Assembly: GCA_937944445.1 (NCBI GenBank)
Contig: CALDYP010000028.1
Coordinates: forward strand, 1 to 47,295
Reading direction: 5' to 3'
DNA from: an uncultured Anaerolineae bacterium
Lineage (GTDB): Bacteria; Chloroflexota; Anaerolineae; Aggregatilineales; Phototrophicaceae
Length of the DNA stretch: 47,295 nucleotides
Under the pieces are notes generated by a model. The model was given only the letters and a program-made list of their open reading frames with translations, ran no database searches and had not been told where the DNA came from. Every line of letters starts with the position of its first letter. The first letter of the stretch is position 1. Position numbers and translations under genes: made by a program. Of this stretch, positions 1 through 7,095 are shown one piece after another.

Positions 1-115
1 CTACATGTTTCAATCCCCCGAAGGGGAAAAGAGAGGTTGCAACATCGCGATGTCGTGTTTGAGTTTTTTGATCTAAGGGTTTCAATCCCCCGAAGGGGAA
101 AAGAGAGGTTGCAAC
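1..115 (-). CRISPR. CRISPR array end, left (two repeats, one full spacer)
   Basis: Two identical 37-bp repeats lie at 7-43 and 79-115, separated by a 35-bp spacer (44-78). Bases 1-6 are the end of another spacer, so the array continues outside the window. Read on the minus strand, the repeat starts GTTGCAAC and ends ATTGAAAC, the usual 3' end of type I/III repeats that gives the 8-nt crRNA 5' handle. The repeat contains a short palindrome (CCCC-TTCG-GGGG) that could form the crRNA hairpin. Transcription is therefore inferred to run leftward, with the leader at 116-440. The leader-proximal repeat is perfect. No cas gene is present in the window. Confidence 0.95.
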
Positions 116-440
116 CCCGCGCAATTTTTAGGCTGCGTTGAGTACAGAATAGCACGGGTCAAAAAAAAACGCAACAGTGAGCTTTGTAGCGCGTCGGTTG
201 AGGGGTCAGGAGGGGTCAAGATCAAGGTGAGTGCTCAAGATCAGCGCTGAGCGAGTTTGACCCGTCGTCTGCTGAAAAAGGCCGCCGATTCTCGCACACG
301 TATCAAGGCGATTTTATAAGGGCGAGAAAAGCCTAGGAAGGGTCATGATGGACGGGGCGTTCGCACATTTGTTCTACACCGATGCCGAACATCTGTGCGA
401 AAAAATGACGATTCTCGCACCAACGCGCTCTGGGGGCCTT
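116..440 (-). promoter_or_regulatory. CRISPR leader, left copy
   Basis: This non-coding stretch abuts the leader-side repeat and is almost identical (7 mismatches that I count) to the reverse complement of 46875-47199 beside the right-hand array. It holds an A9 tract (161-169), repeated GGGGTCA motifs near 200-220, the palindrome TCAGCGCTGA (241-250), a 12-bp direct repeat CGATTCTCGCAC (286-297 and 409-420), and a hairpin at 360-401 (TTCGCACA pairing with TGTGCGAA, plus an inner GTTC/GAAC stem). It is longer than many described leaders. That two arrays share all of it supports a leader role, but the distal part may be passenger DNA. Confidence 0.8.
146..174 (-). promoter_or_regulatory. Probable promoter of left CRISPR array
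   Basis: On the minus strand TTGCGT (174-169) is followed after 17 nt by TATTCT (151-146), a reasonable sigma-70-type pair. It would start transcription about 25 nt before the first repeat. The T-tract sits in the spacer. The same pair at the same spacing occurs in the right-hand leader. Confidence 0.55.
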
Positions 441-464
441 TTTCGCGCTGCGCTGGCGCAAAAA

Positions 465-887
465 CTAGGACAGGGCTGCGCGCTGAATGAAGGCTTGGGC
501 GGCCGCGTCGTAGCGTGCCGCTTGGTCGGCCAGTTGGGCGCGCGCCGCCTCGTCACCCGCGCGCGCCGCAGCAATCAAGCGGGCAAGGGCGCGCCGCTCG
601 CGCGTGCCTGCCACGTAAAGGCTGAAGAGCGCGGTGGCGTGGGTGCGCTGCTCCATATAGTTCCAGCCGTAGTAGAAGACGCCGACGTTGAGGGCGAACA
701 CGACCGCCGTTGTCGTGCTGGAGGGGATGAGCTGGGCGAGCAGCGCCGCGCCGACCGTTGCCAGCAGCAGCGCCGCCCCTAACGGCAGCAGGTAGGTTTG
801 TGCCAGCCGCTGGGCCAGCGCGGGCAGGTGTGAGCGTTGGCGGCTCTGGATGTCGTCCATGTGCTGCTGGGCGGTGTCTGGGGTCAT
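465..887 (-). CDS. Hypothetical small membrane protein
   Basis: A 140-residue protein of no family I recognise. Residues about 31-53 and 60-78 are two hydrophobic segments. They are followed by an alanine- and arginine-rich tail of about 50 residues (many AAR and AAQ steps) that is probably helical and cytoplasmic. Its ATG lies 7 nt after the stop of the DUF3179 gene, with GGAAGG about 10 nt upstream overlapping that stop, so the two are likely co-transcribed. The gene ends only 24 bp from the inner edge of the left leader repeat. Function unknown. Confidence 0.65.
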   Translation of the reverse strand: MTPDTAQQHMDDIQSRQRSHLPALAQRLAQTYLLPLGAALLLATVGAALLAQLIPSSTTTAVVFALNVGVFYYGWNYMEQRTHATALFSLYVAGTRERRALARLIAAARAGDEAARAQLADQAARYDAAAQAFIQRAALS

Positions 888-894
888 GATGGGG

Positions 895-2076
895 CTACCT
901 TCCTTCTTTGATCAGCTCAAACGCGCCCGAGTTCGACGCAGGCCAAGGCGCATGATAGACCTTGGTGTGGGGAAAGTGGGCCGCCCACGCGAACCAGAAC
1001 AGCGGCTGGGCGGGGTGCTGCGCGAGCACCGCCCCGGCCAGCGGCCCGTGGGTCGCCTCGCCGAACAGGTTCCACACGCTGCCAGTCTGTTCGTCCACCA
1101 GCAGGCTGCCCTGCCGTTGAAAGGTCAGCCAGCGCCCGGCGGCCATCGGGCTGAAGAGGGCGGCGCTGCCGACGTCGCGGCTCGCGTCGATTTTACCACG
1201 ATCAAGCGCGCTGGCCGTGCCGGCATGCCAGACGGCCACGACCGGCCAGCCGCTCACCACATCGTTGATGACGCCGTGGCGCGCCAGCACGCTGAAGGGG
1301 TAGGCGACGGGCTGGCCGTGGACGAGGCCGGCCAGCACGCGCTCCGTCGCGGGCAGCCGCATGTCCACGGGGCCAGCGTAGCGCACCGGCTGGGGGCTGC
1401 GGTCGTAGCCAATGTAGGGGTTGCGCCCATAGCTCAGCGGCGGCAGCTCGGCGTCCCCCACCAAGACAGCGCCCTCAGGGAAGCGCTCTTGAAACTGGCC
1501 AAAGCCGACCAAGCGGGCGGGGATGACGTCGAGCGTTGTGCCGGCCAGCGCGCCGACGAGCGCAACGCCCGTGAGCTGCTGCCACCAGCTTTGCGTTTGG
1601 TCGTCCCACAGGATGAGGCCGCTGTGGCGCAGCATGCCCGTCGTGCCAAAGCGCAGCGCCACGCCGTTCACCTGCCGATCGTACACCAGCGGGCTGTTGC
1701 ACAGCGCGCAGAACGTCACGGCGATGGGGCGGTCGCCGATCTGGTCGTTGACGACGCCGTGATGCAGCAGCACGGCCAGCGGGTAGGCGCGGGCGCTCTC
1801 AGCAAGGCGGACGACGATCACCGGCGAGCGCTCGCCCAGCCACGTCACGCGCGCGGCTGGCTCCCAGCGCGGGTGGTCAATCGGGCGCAGCGCGTCCCGC
1901 TCCGCCACGGGCACGAACTCGCTCAGCGGCGTCAGCGTCTGGCTGAAGTCGGTGCGCCACTCGCTGCCGAGGTCGCGCGTGTACTGCGCGCGCAGCCACC
2001 ATCCCCCCAACCCAAAGCCCACCACCACGGCAAGGCCAACGATGAGCGGTTGATAGCGCGAGACGGTTTTGATCAT
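895..2076 (-). CDS. DUF3179 domain-containing protein
   Basis: About 393 residues. An N-terminal hydrophobic segment (residues about 8-28) suggests a membrane anchor, with the bulk outside the membrane. Recognisable DUF3179 features are a CALCNSPLVYDR segment, then FGTTGMLRHSGLILWD and TQSWWQQLTG, and a second half with GHGQPVAYP-like and HGVINDV segments typical of this family. The family has no established reaction; the paired cysteines (CxxC) could bind metal or be redox-active, which is inference. I chose the ATG at 2076; a GTG at 2085 in the same frame is an alternative and neither has a strong ribosome site. It is probably first of a two-gene unit with the small membrane protein. Confidence 0.85.
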   Translation of the reverse strand: MIKTVSRYQPLIVGLAVVVGFGLGGWWLRAQYTRDLGSEWRTDFSQTLTPLSEFVPVAERDALRPIDHPRWEPAARVTWLGERSPVIVVRLAESARAYPLAVLLHHGVVNDQIGDRPIAVTFCALCNSPLVYDRQVNGVALRFGTTGMLRHSGLILWDDQTQSWWQQLTGVALVGALAGTTLDVIPARLVGFGQFQERFPEGAVLVGDAELPPLSYGRNPYIGYDRSPQPVRYAGPVDMRLPATERVLAGLVHGQPVAYPFSVLARHGVINDVVSGWPVVAVWHAGTASALDRGKIDASRDVGSAALFSPMAAGRWLTFQRQGSLLVDEQTGSVWNLFGEATHGPLAGAVLAQHPAQPLFWFAWAAHFPHTKVYHAPWPASNSGAFELIKEGR

Positions 2077-2229
2077 GGGTGGCACAGCATCCAGCGGCAG
2101 TTCTGATATTTCAACGATAGCGCGCGCATATTATCCAAGCGTTACGACGGGGTGGACAAGGGTGGCGTTTGTGGGGGCGCGGCGCGCCGTGCCCGACAAA
2201 CACGGCCACTTGTAGAGGGGGTGGCGCGC

Positions 2230-3120
2230 CTACGACACGGCCACCTGTGAGGGGCGCGGCGCAGCGGCTTGATAGTGCACTTCGACTTCTTCTACGCCGT
2301 CCAGCTCATCGTGCAGGCGCTGACGGATCGTGTCGGTGATGGCGGCCGTTTCGCTCACGGTCATGTTGGGCGCAACGCGCAGATCGACGTCAATGTGGGC
2401 CGCGTCGGGCGTGCCGCGGGCGCGCACGCGCTCCACCGCTTCAATCTGCGGGTGGTCGATCAGCGGGAGGATCTGTTCGGCGGTGTAGGGGGCCGTGTCG
2501 GCGAGGACGCGCGTCGTCTCGCGGATGATCTGCCACGCGGCGCGCACGATCAGCCCCACCACGATCAAGGTGGTGGCCACGTCGACCCAGCCCCAGCCGG
2601 TCAGCGCGATGAGCACGGTGCTCACGATCACCGCCAGCGTCACCCACACATCGGATTGGGTGTGACGCGCGTCGGCGATCAGGGCGGGGCTGTTCAGGCG
2701 CTGGCCGTGAAAGCGCTGATAGCGGCTGACAAATACGTTGACCGTCAGCGTGGCGAGCAGCACCGCCCAGATGAGCGGCGTGATCTGCGGCGCGCCGTTG
2801 CTCAGGCGGTCGATCAGCTCGCTGCCGATCTCCCACGCGCTGAGCAGCAGCAGCAGGCCGATCGTCAGCGCGGCGATGGTCTCATAGCGCGCGTGGCCGT
2901 AGGGGTGATCCTCGTCGGGCGGTTTGGCGGCAAAGCGCAGGCCGATCAGCCCCGCGACGTTGCCAGAGGCGTCCGTCAGCGAGTGCACGCCGTCCGCGGT
3001 GATGGCCAGCACCCCCGTCAGCGCGCCCAGCACAATCTTCGCCAGCGCCACCATCAGGTTGAGCGCCAGCGTGACGCTGAACACCCTGCGCACTTGTCGA
3101 GAATAGTCGTCGCGTGTCAT
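2230..3120 (-). CDS. Cation diffusion facilitator (CDF) family transporter
   Basis: A 296-residue integral membrane antiporter that would export a divalent metal (Zn2+, Fe2+ or similar) in exchange for protons. Six membrane segments are visible in the first 200 residues, then a cytoplasmic C-terminal domain of about 90 residues ending in a variable tail. Metal site A is HSLTD (H46, D50) in helix 2 and HTQSD (H153, D157) in helix 5; the paired HxxxD pattern is that of zinc-type CDFs. HPYGHARYE (72-80) is also conserved. It is a single gene with 109 bp between it and the hypothetical gene transcribed the other way. Exact metal cannot be told from sequence alone. Confidence 0.92.
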   Translation of the reverse strand: MTRDDYSRQVRRVFSVTLALNLMVALAKIVLGALTGVLAITADGVHSLTDASGNVAGLIGLRFAAKPPDEDHPYGHARYETIAALTIGLLLLLSAWEIGSELIDRLSNGAPQITPLIWAVLLATLTVNVFVSRYQRFHGQRLNSPALIADARHTQSDVWVTLAVIVSTVLIALTGWGWVDVATTLIVVGLIVRAAWQIIRETTRVLADTAPYTAEQILPLIDHPQIEAVERVRARGTPDAAHIDVDLRVAPNMTVSETAAITDTIRQRLHDELDGVEEVEVHYQAAAPRPSQVAVS

Positions 3121-3269
3121 GCTTCACTCGCAGTTGTGGGTCGCCTTATCACACGATACAGCACCCAAACCGACTTCGACAACAGGGAACACTCATTTTA
3201 AGCTGAGCGAAAAGTGGCTTTCGGATCGTATAATGGTTAGAGAAATGTCGGCAACGAACGGACGTCAGC

Positions 3270-4004
3270 GTGGAGTGGTTGGTTGCAGTCATCGGGGCGC
3301 TGCTGGGCGGCGCGTTCATGTGGCATCGGCAGCGCACAACCGGCCAGCGTGGCAGCGTGCCGCTGCCGTCGCACTATATCCCTGTGATCTACGGCGGGGG
3401 CTTTCGTTGGGGGCGCGGCCAGCGCGAGTCGCTCGACACGTTGTGCTTGATCGACAGCGGCTTGGCCATCGTCGGCATGGAGACGGTGCTCGAGCTGTCG
3501 TTCAGCGAGCTGCGCGGCCTCTTCCGCCATGAGGCAGCCCACAGCATCCAATTTGACCTCTACCTTGAGCGTGAAGGCCGCTGGGGTCACCTGAGCGTGT
3601 TCCTGCGCTTGCCCGACGCGCCAACGCTCGTCAAGCTGCTGCGCCGCGCCCGCCCTGACCTCGTCATCGGCGACAGCGGCGAGGTGGCCGTCTACAACGC
3701 CCAACTGGCCGATCAAACGCTGCAAGGGGAACTCAGCCTCGGCGCGGAGGTGACGATCTACTTAGTGGGGCGCTTGGTCGTCGTCACACAGGCGGATGTC
3801 ATCCTCGCCAAGCTGGCTGTGGCGGGCATCCGCCGCGTCATCGCCACCGAGCAGTCCAACGGGCGCGGCCTCGTGCGCCTCTACAGCGCCACCGAGACCA
3901 CGCTGTTCTTCTCGGATCAGTACCTCGCGCTGGCGCAGCATCTGGCGGATCAAGCGCGCGCCCCGCTCGACATCGTCACCCTCAGCGAGCGCAAGAACAA
4001 GTAG
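3270..4004 (+). CDS. Hypothetical protein with N-terminal hydrophobic segment
   Basis: A 244-residue protein I do not recognise. It begins GTG at 3270 with GGAC a few bases upstream. Residues 3-17 are hydrophobic and could anchor it to the membrane. The rest is soluble-looking with alternating beta-strand patterns and no obvious catalytic motif. A strong intrinsic terminator follows its stop immediately, so it is the last or only gene of its transcript. A TATAAT hexamer at 3229-3234 lies 36 bp upstream, but no good -35 is visible. Confidence 0.75.
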   Translation: MEWLVAVIGALLGGAFMWHRQRTTGQRGSVPLPSHYIPVIYGGGFRWGRGQRESLDTLCLIDSGLAIVGMETVLELSFSELRGLFRHEAAHSIQFDLYLEREGRWGHLSVFLRLPDAPTLVKLLRRARPDLVIGDSGEVAVYNAQLADQTLQGELSLGAEVTIYLVGRLVVVTQADVILAKLAVAGIRRVIATEQSNGRGLVRLYSATETTLFFSDQYLALAQHLADQARAPLDIVTLSERKNK

Positions 4005-4032
4005 AGACAGGGCCTGCCCTGTCTGTTTTTTT
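4005..4032 (+). terminator. Intrinsic terminator after the 3270 gene
   Basis: AGACAGGGC (4005-4013) pairs perfectly with GCCCTGTCT (4016-4024), followed by seven T residues (4026-4032). It starts at the first base after the stop codon. Confidence 0.9.
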
Positions 4033-4040
4033 CATCTCCG

Positions 4041-4200
4041 CAGCCACAGCGCGGTTGGGGATGAGGCCATCGACGGACGCCGGCCGCAAACGGCCACCCA
4101 CAGCCACGGCGCGGTTGGGGATGAGGCCATCGACGGACGCCGGCCGCAAACGGCTACCCGCAGCCACAGCGCGGTTGGGGATGAGGCCATCGACGGACGC
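4041..4200. repeat. 60-bp tandem repeat, 2.7 copies
   Basis: Copies at 4041-4100, 4101-4160 and a 40-bp partial at 4161-4200 differ at only a few positions (for example CCACAGC or CCACGGC). Each full unit contains GCGGTTGGGGATGAGGCC and a small hairpin GGCCG-CAAA-CGGCC. The period of 60 keeps reading frames open on both strands, but I see no ribosome site and regard it as non-coding. It lies between two convergent genes. Confidence 0.85.
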
Positions 4201-4214
4201 GACAGGTCGCGTCC
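4195..4214 (-). terminator. Palindrome at end of the FHA operon
   Basis: GGACGCGAC (4195-4203) pairs with GTCGCGTCC (4206-4214) across a 2-nt loop, just beyond the stop codon of the second FHA gene. There is no T-run, so it may be a 3'-end stabiliser or a dispersed palindromic repeat rather than a true intrinsic terminator. Confidence 0.5.
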
Positions 4215-4217
4215 CTA

Positions 4218-4877
4218 CTAGACTTTAAAAGCGTCTAAATCGTCGGTGAACCACATCTCGACGGCGTCGGCGATGGCGATGTAGTCGCCGGGCTGGAGCA
4301 GCGTTGGCAGGTTGATCCGATGGCGGTTGATGTAAGTGCCGTTGCTCGTCTTGAGGTCGTGCAGGATGAAGCCGCGCGCGACGCGCTCTAGGCGGATGTG
4401 GTAGCGGCTCACCTTCGGCTCTGGCAGGATGATGTCGTTGGAGAGTTCGCGCCCGATGGTGATCTGGTCGCCCTCCAGCGGGTAGACGCGCGGGATGATG
4501 TCGGCGCGCCGTCGGATGATCAAGTAGCTCATCGCGGGTTGTTTGAGCTTGTCGGTCGGGATGCGCTCGGCGTCGTCATCCGGCTGATAGTCCAGCGCGA
4601 CGCTCTCACCCAACTCGATCACCACGGGCTGCACGAGCGGGATGCCGTCGCTCAAGACGAGCTTGCCGCTGACGAACGTGCCGCGTTTGCTGCCGAGGTC
4701 GTACAGGTGATAGACGCCGTTGCTGCGCACCAGCCGACAGTGGCGCGGGCTGACGTCGAGGTCTTTCAACACGATGTCGTTGCGGATGCCGCTGCCGACG
4801 AGCAGTTCATCTTGGGTCAGTTTGTACAACTGCCCCGCGCTAGCGCCGCGCGTCACCTTCAAGGTGGGCATAGGCAT
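4218..4877 (-). CDS. Protein with two FHA domains (first degenerate)
   Basis: A 219-residue soluble protein made almost entirely of two forkhead-associated domains, which bind phosphothreonine peptides. The second (residues about 119-215) has the full signature: IGRELSND, SRYHIRL and SNGTYINRH. The first (about 5-96) keeps SPRHCRL but has VGSG where GR is expected and KRGTFVSG where NG is expected, so its phosphopeptide site may be lost. The ATG overlaps the stop of the upstream FHA gene (TAATG), implying translational coupling. A second in-frame ATG two codons later is possible. No kinase gene is nearby. Confidence 0.9.
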   Translation of the reverse strand: MPMPTLKVTRGASAGQLYKLTQDELLVGSGIRNDIVLKDLDVSPRHCRLVRSNGVYHLYDLGSKRGTFVSGKLVLSDGIPLVQPVVIELGESVALDYQPDDDAERIPTDKLKQPAMSYLIIRRRADIIPRVYPLEGDQITIGRELSNDIILPEPKVSRYHIRLERVARGFILHDLKTSNGTYINRHRINLPTLLQPGDYIAIADAVEMWFTDDLDAFKV

Positions 4878-6103
4878 TACTGCTCCGAGGGGGTGTCAGG
4901 CTCAGCCTCGGACGGGGGCTTCAGCGCCGAGATGTTGGGCGCTTCTTCGGTGGTCTTAGTGGATTTGGCGATCTCATCGTCGGCTGGCTTCGGGCTTTCA
5001 GTCAGCGGCGCGGCGGGCATGATCGCTGCGGCGGCGTTCAACAGCCCGCGCACCGCAGCCGAGGCGGAAGCGTCTGATGGGGGGGCGCTTTCAGGCGGGT
5101 TTTGCGCTGGCATGTGCTCAGTGGCTTCGGTCGGTTCAGGTTCAACATCTAGTGTGGGCGACGGCTCAACGCTCAGCGCACCCAACGCAGACGGGTTCAG
5201 CAGGGTCGTTTGGGGCAGCGGCTCAGCAGGGGCTGGCGCTGGCTGAGCAGGGGCTGGCGCTGGCTGAGCAGTGGACGCTTCGGGCTTCACCGGCGCATCA
5301 GTAGAAGAGCGCACGGGGGCTTGCTGTGAGCGGATGTTGGGAACCATGCGCAGCGTCTCAAGGTTGTGGGTGAACCACATCTCCACCGTGTGGCCGATGG
5401 TGATGTAGTCACCCGACGACAGCGCCACCGACTTTTCGACCCGCACGCCGTTGATGAACGTGCCGTTCATCGATCCCAAATCCTCCAGCGTGTAGCCGTC
5501 GTTGAGACGGTTCAGGCGCAGGTGGAAGCGGCTCACTTGCGCCTCGCTGAGGCAGATGGCGTTGTCGAGGTGTCGCCCCACGTCCACCAGCGGGCTGTCG
5601 AGCAGGTAGACCTCGGGCATGAATTGGCTGCGCCGCCGAATCACCAGATAGAAGTTGGTCGCAGGGGCAGTCGCGGCGAGAGGCGGAGCTTCAGACAGTC
5701 CCTCCGTTGGAAGTGGAGCACCCTCTTCCATCGACACGTCCACCTCCGGGGCCAACATGTCCGCTTGGCTGGGGGGGGGCGTGGTCGGCTCGGCGCTGGA
5801 TGCATCCAACGTCAACAGGTACTCCAGCACGATAGAATCGCCTAGCTCGATGATGTTTTTGTCGGCCAGCGTCGAGGAAGTCTCGCCCACTGGCCGCCCG
5901 TTGATGAACGTCCCATTTGTGCTGTTCAGGTCGGAAATCTCGTAGTCGAATAACACCTTGACCAGCCGACAATGCTCGCGGCTAATTTCGTTGTCGTGGA
6001 TGATGATGGTGTTCTTGCGCCCGCGGCCAATCGTCACGACATCATCGGTTAGTTCAAAGATACGACCGGGTTCCGGCCCTCGCACTACCCTCAGATATGG
6101 CAT
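4877..6103 (-). CDS. Protein with two FHA domains and a Pro/Ala/Glu-rich tail
   Basis: A 408-residue protein. FHA 1 (residues about 4-92) shows IGRGRKNT, SREHCRL and NSTNGTFINGR. FHA 2 (about 155-248) shows VGRHLDNA, SRFHLRL and GSMNGTFINGV. Both carry the Arg, Ser-His and Asn-Gly positions needed to bind phosphothreonine. Between them is a linker rich in Pro, Glu and Ser. The last ~140 residues are low complexity (repeated PAPAQ/PAPAE, many Thr, Glu, Ser) and likely disordered. It is first in a two-gene FHA operon, overlapping the next gene by one base. It probably scaffolds Ser/Thr kinase signalling, though no kinase is in the window. Confidence 0.9.
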   Translation of the reverse strand: MPYLRVVRGPEPGRIFELTDDVVTIGRGRKNTIIIHDNEISREHCRLVKVLFDYEISDLNSTNGTFINGRPVGETSSTLADKNIIELGDSIVLEYLLTLDASSAEPTTPPPSQADMLAPEVDVSMEEGAPLPTEGLSEAPPLAATAPATNFYLVIRRRSQFMPEVYLLDSPLVDVGRHLDNAICLSEAQVSRFHLRLNRLNDGYTLEDLGSMNGTFINGVRVEKSVALSSGDYITIGHTVEMWFTHNLETLRMVPNIRSQQAPVRSSTDAPVKPEASTAQPAPAPAQPAPAPAEPLPQTTLLNPSALGALSVEPSPTLDVEPEPTEATEHMPAQNPPESAPPSDASASAAVRGLLNAAAAIMPAAPLTESPKPADDEIAKSTKTTEEAPNISALKPPSEAEPDTPSEQ

Positions 6104-6325
6104 TGCGAATGATTACCTTACTCAAACTGCTAAATGAATGAAATCAATGATTTCTACTACATTGTAACCCTATTTTCGTGGGGCGTCACTCAAGGGATCA
6201 AAAGTTAGTAAATGTTAACAAGTCTGAATGTGAGTGAGCGCCGCGCGAGGCGCGTTATATCTTTATGATAGGGGGAAGCACAAAGCGAATGCGTGCAGCT
6301 TCCTGCTGTTGAGAGGAGAGGTGGC
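6104..6325. other. AT-rich divergent intergenic region
   Basis: About 220 bp between the divergent FHA operon and the GT2 gene. It is distinctly AT-rich for this window and should hold promoters for both. I see TTACAAT and TATGAT (6264-6269) as possible -10 elements but no convincing -35. A small GCGCC/GGCGC hairpin lies near 6238-6253. Confidence 0.4.
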
Positions 6326-7090
6326 GTGCTCAACGGAAAAAAGATCGTCGTTGTGATGCCCGCTTACAACGCTGCGCGCACCTTGACGCAGACATGGCAG
6401 GAGATCCCGCGGGATTTGGTCGATCTGGTCATCTTAGCCGACGACTACAGCCGCGATGAAACGGTGGCGCTGGCGCAGTCCTTAGGCATCCTGACGATCA
6501 TCCACCCGCAGAACCGCGGCTACGGCGGCAATCAGAAGACGTGCTATCAAGCGGCGCTGGATCAAGGCGCGGATGTGGTGGTCATGCTGCACCCGGACTA
6601 TCAGTACACGCCGCGCTTGGTGGTCTCGCTGGCGGCGATGGTGGCGTTCGGCGAGTATGACATCGCGCTGGGGTCGCGCATCTTGATGGGCGGGGCGCTG
6701 CGCGGGGGGATGCCGCTCTACAAGTACATCGCCAACCGCGCCCTGACGGCCATCCAGAACGCGCTGTTGGGCGTCAGCCTGTCGGAGTATCACACGGGCT
6801 ACCGTGCCTACGCGCGCGAGGTGCTGCTGCGGCTGCCGCTGCACGAGAACAGCGATGACTTCGTCTTCGACAATCAGATCCTCACACAGGCGATCTACTT
6901 TGGCTATCGCATCGGCGAGATCTCATGCCCCACGCGCTACTTTGAAGAAGCCTCGTCAATCTCGCTTCAGCCGTCGATCCGCTATGGACTGGGCGTGCTG
7001 GCGACGAGCGCAGCGTTCGTGCTGCATCGCTGGGGCGTGCGGCGCTCGCGCCTGTTCGACCCGCACGGGCGGCGCTTGTCGCCCTCTTGA
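6326..7090 (+). CDS. Glycosyltransferase family 2 protein
   Basis: About 254 residues with a GT-A fold, likely transferring a sugar from a nucleotide or polyprenyl donor at the inner membrane face. Features in order are [13 protein letters not shown] at the start, the DDYSRDET acidic motif, [10 protein letters not shown], and a [11 protein letters not shown] segment typical of dolichyl/polyprenyl-phosphate sugar synthases, then GSRIL and HTGYRAY. No C-terminal membrane helices beyond one weak hydrophobic stretch. I prefer GTG at 6326, preceded by GAGAGGAGAGG at a good distance, over the upstream in-frame GTG at 6293. It converges with the following minus-strand gene with a 5-bp gap. Acceptor unknown. 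Confidence 0.88.
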   Translation: MLNGKKIVVVMPAYNAARTLTQTWQEIPRDLVDLVILADDYSRDETVALAQSLGILTIIHPQNRGYGGNQKTCYQAALDQGADVVVMLHPDYQYTPRLVVSLAAMVAFGEYDIALGSRILMGGALRGGMPLYKYIANRALTAIQNALLGVSLSEYHTGYRAYAREVLLRLPLHENSDDFVFDNQILTQAIYFGYRIGEISCPTRYFEEASSISLQPSIRYGLGVLATSAAFVLHRWGVRRSRLFDPHGRRLSPS

Positions 7091-7095
7091 CGCCG

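Larger units (their letters stand above)
79..440 (-). repeat. Large inverted repeat, left arm (CRISPR repeat plus leader)
   Basis: This 362-bp arm matches the reverse complement of 46875-47236 over its full length without gaps, with about 7 substitutions. Homology stops at 440 on the inner side. On the outer side it stops where the spacers begin to differ. The arm consists of one CRISPR repeat plus the whole leader. Confidence 0.9.

Noticed and set aside
850..2106. Long plus-strand open frame opposite the DUF3179 gene
   Set aside because: Arg/His/Ala-rich composition without any recognisable domain; the minus-strand DUF3179 motifs are clear. Such antisense frames are common in this GC-rich DNA (also 14680-15624, 22618-23607, 36847-37698).
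3796..4221. Plus-strand frame containing three 20-residue repeats
   Set aside because: It begins inside the real gene in another frame, and the repeat part is just the 60-bp tandem repeat. No ribosome site; a terminator precedes the repeats.
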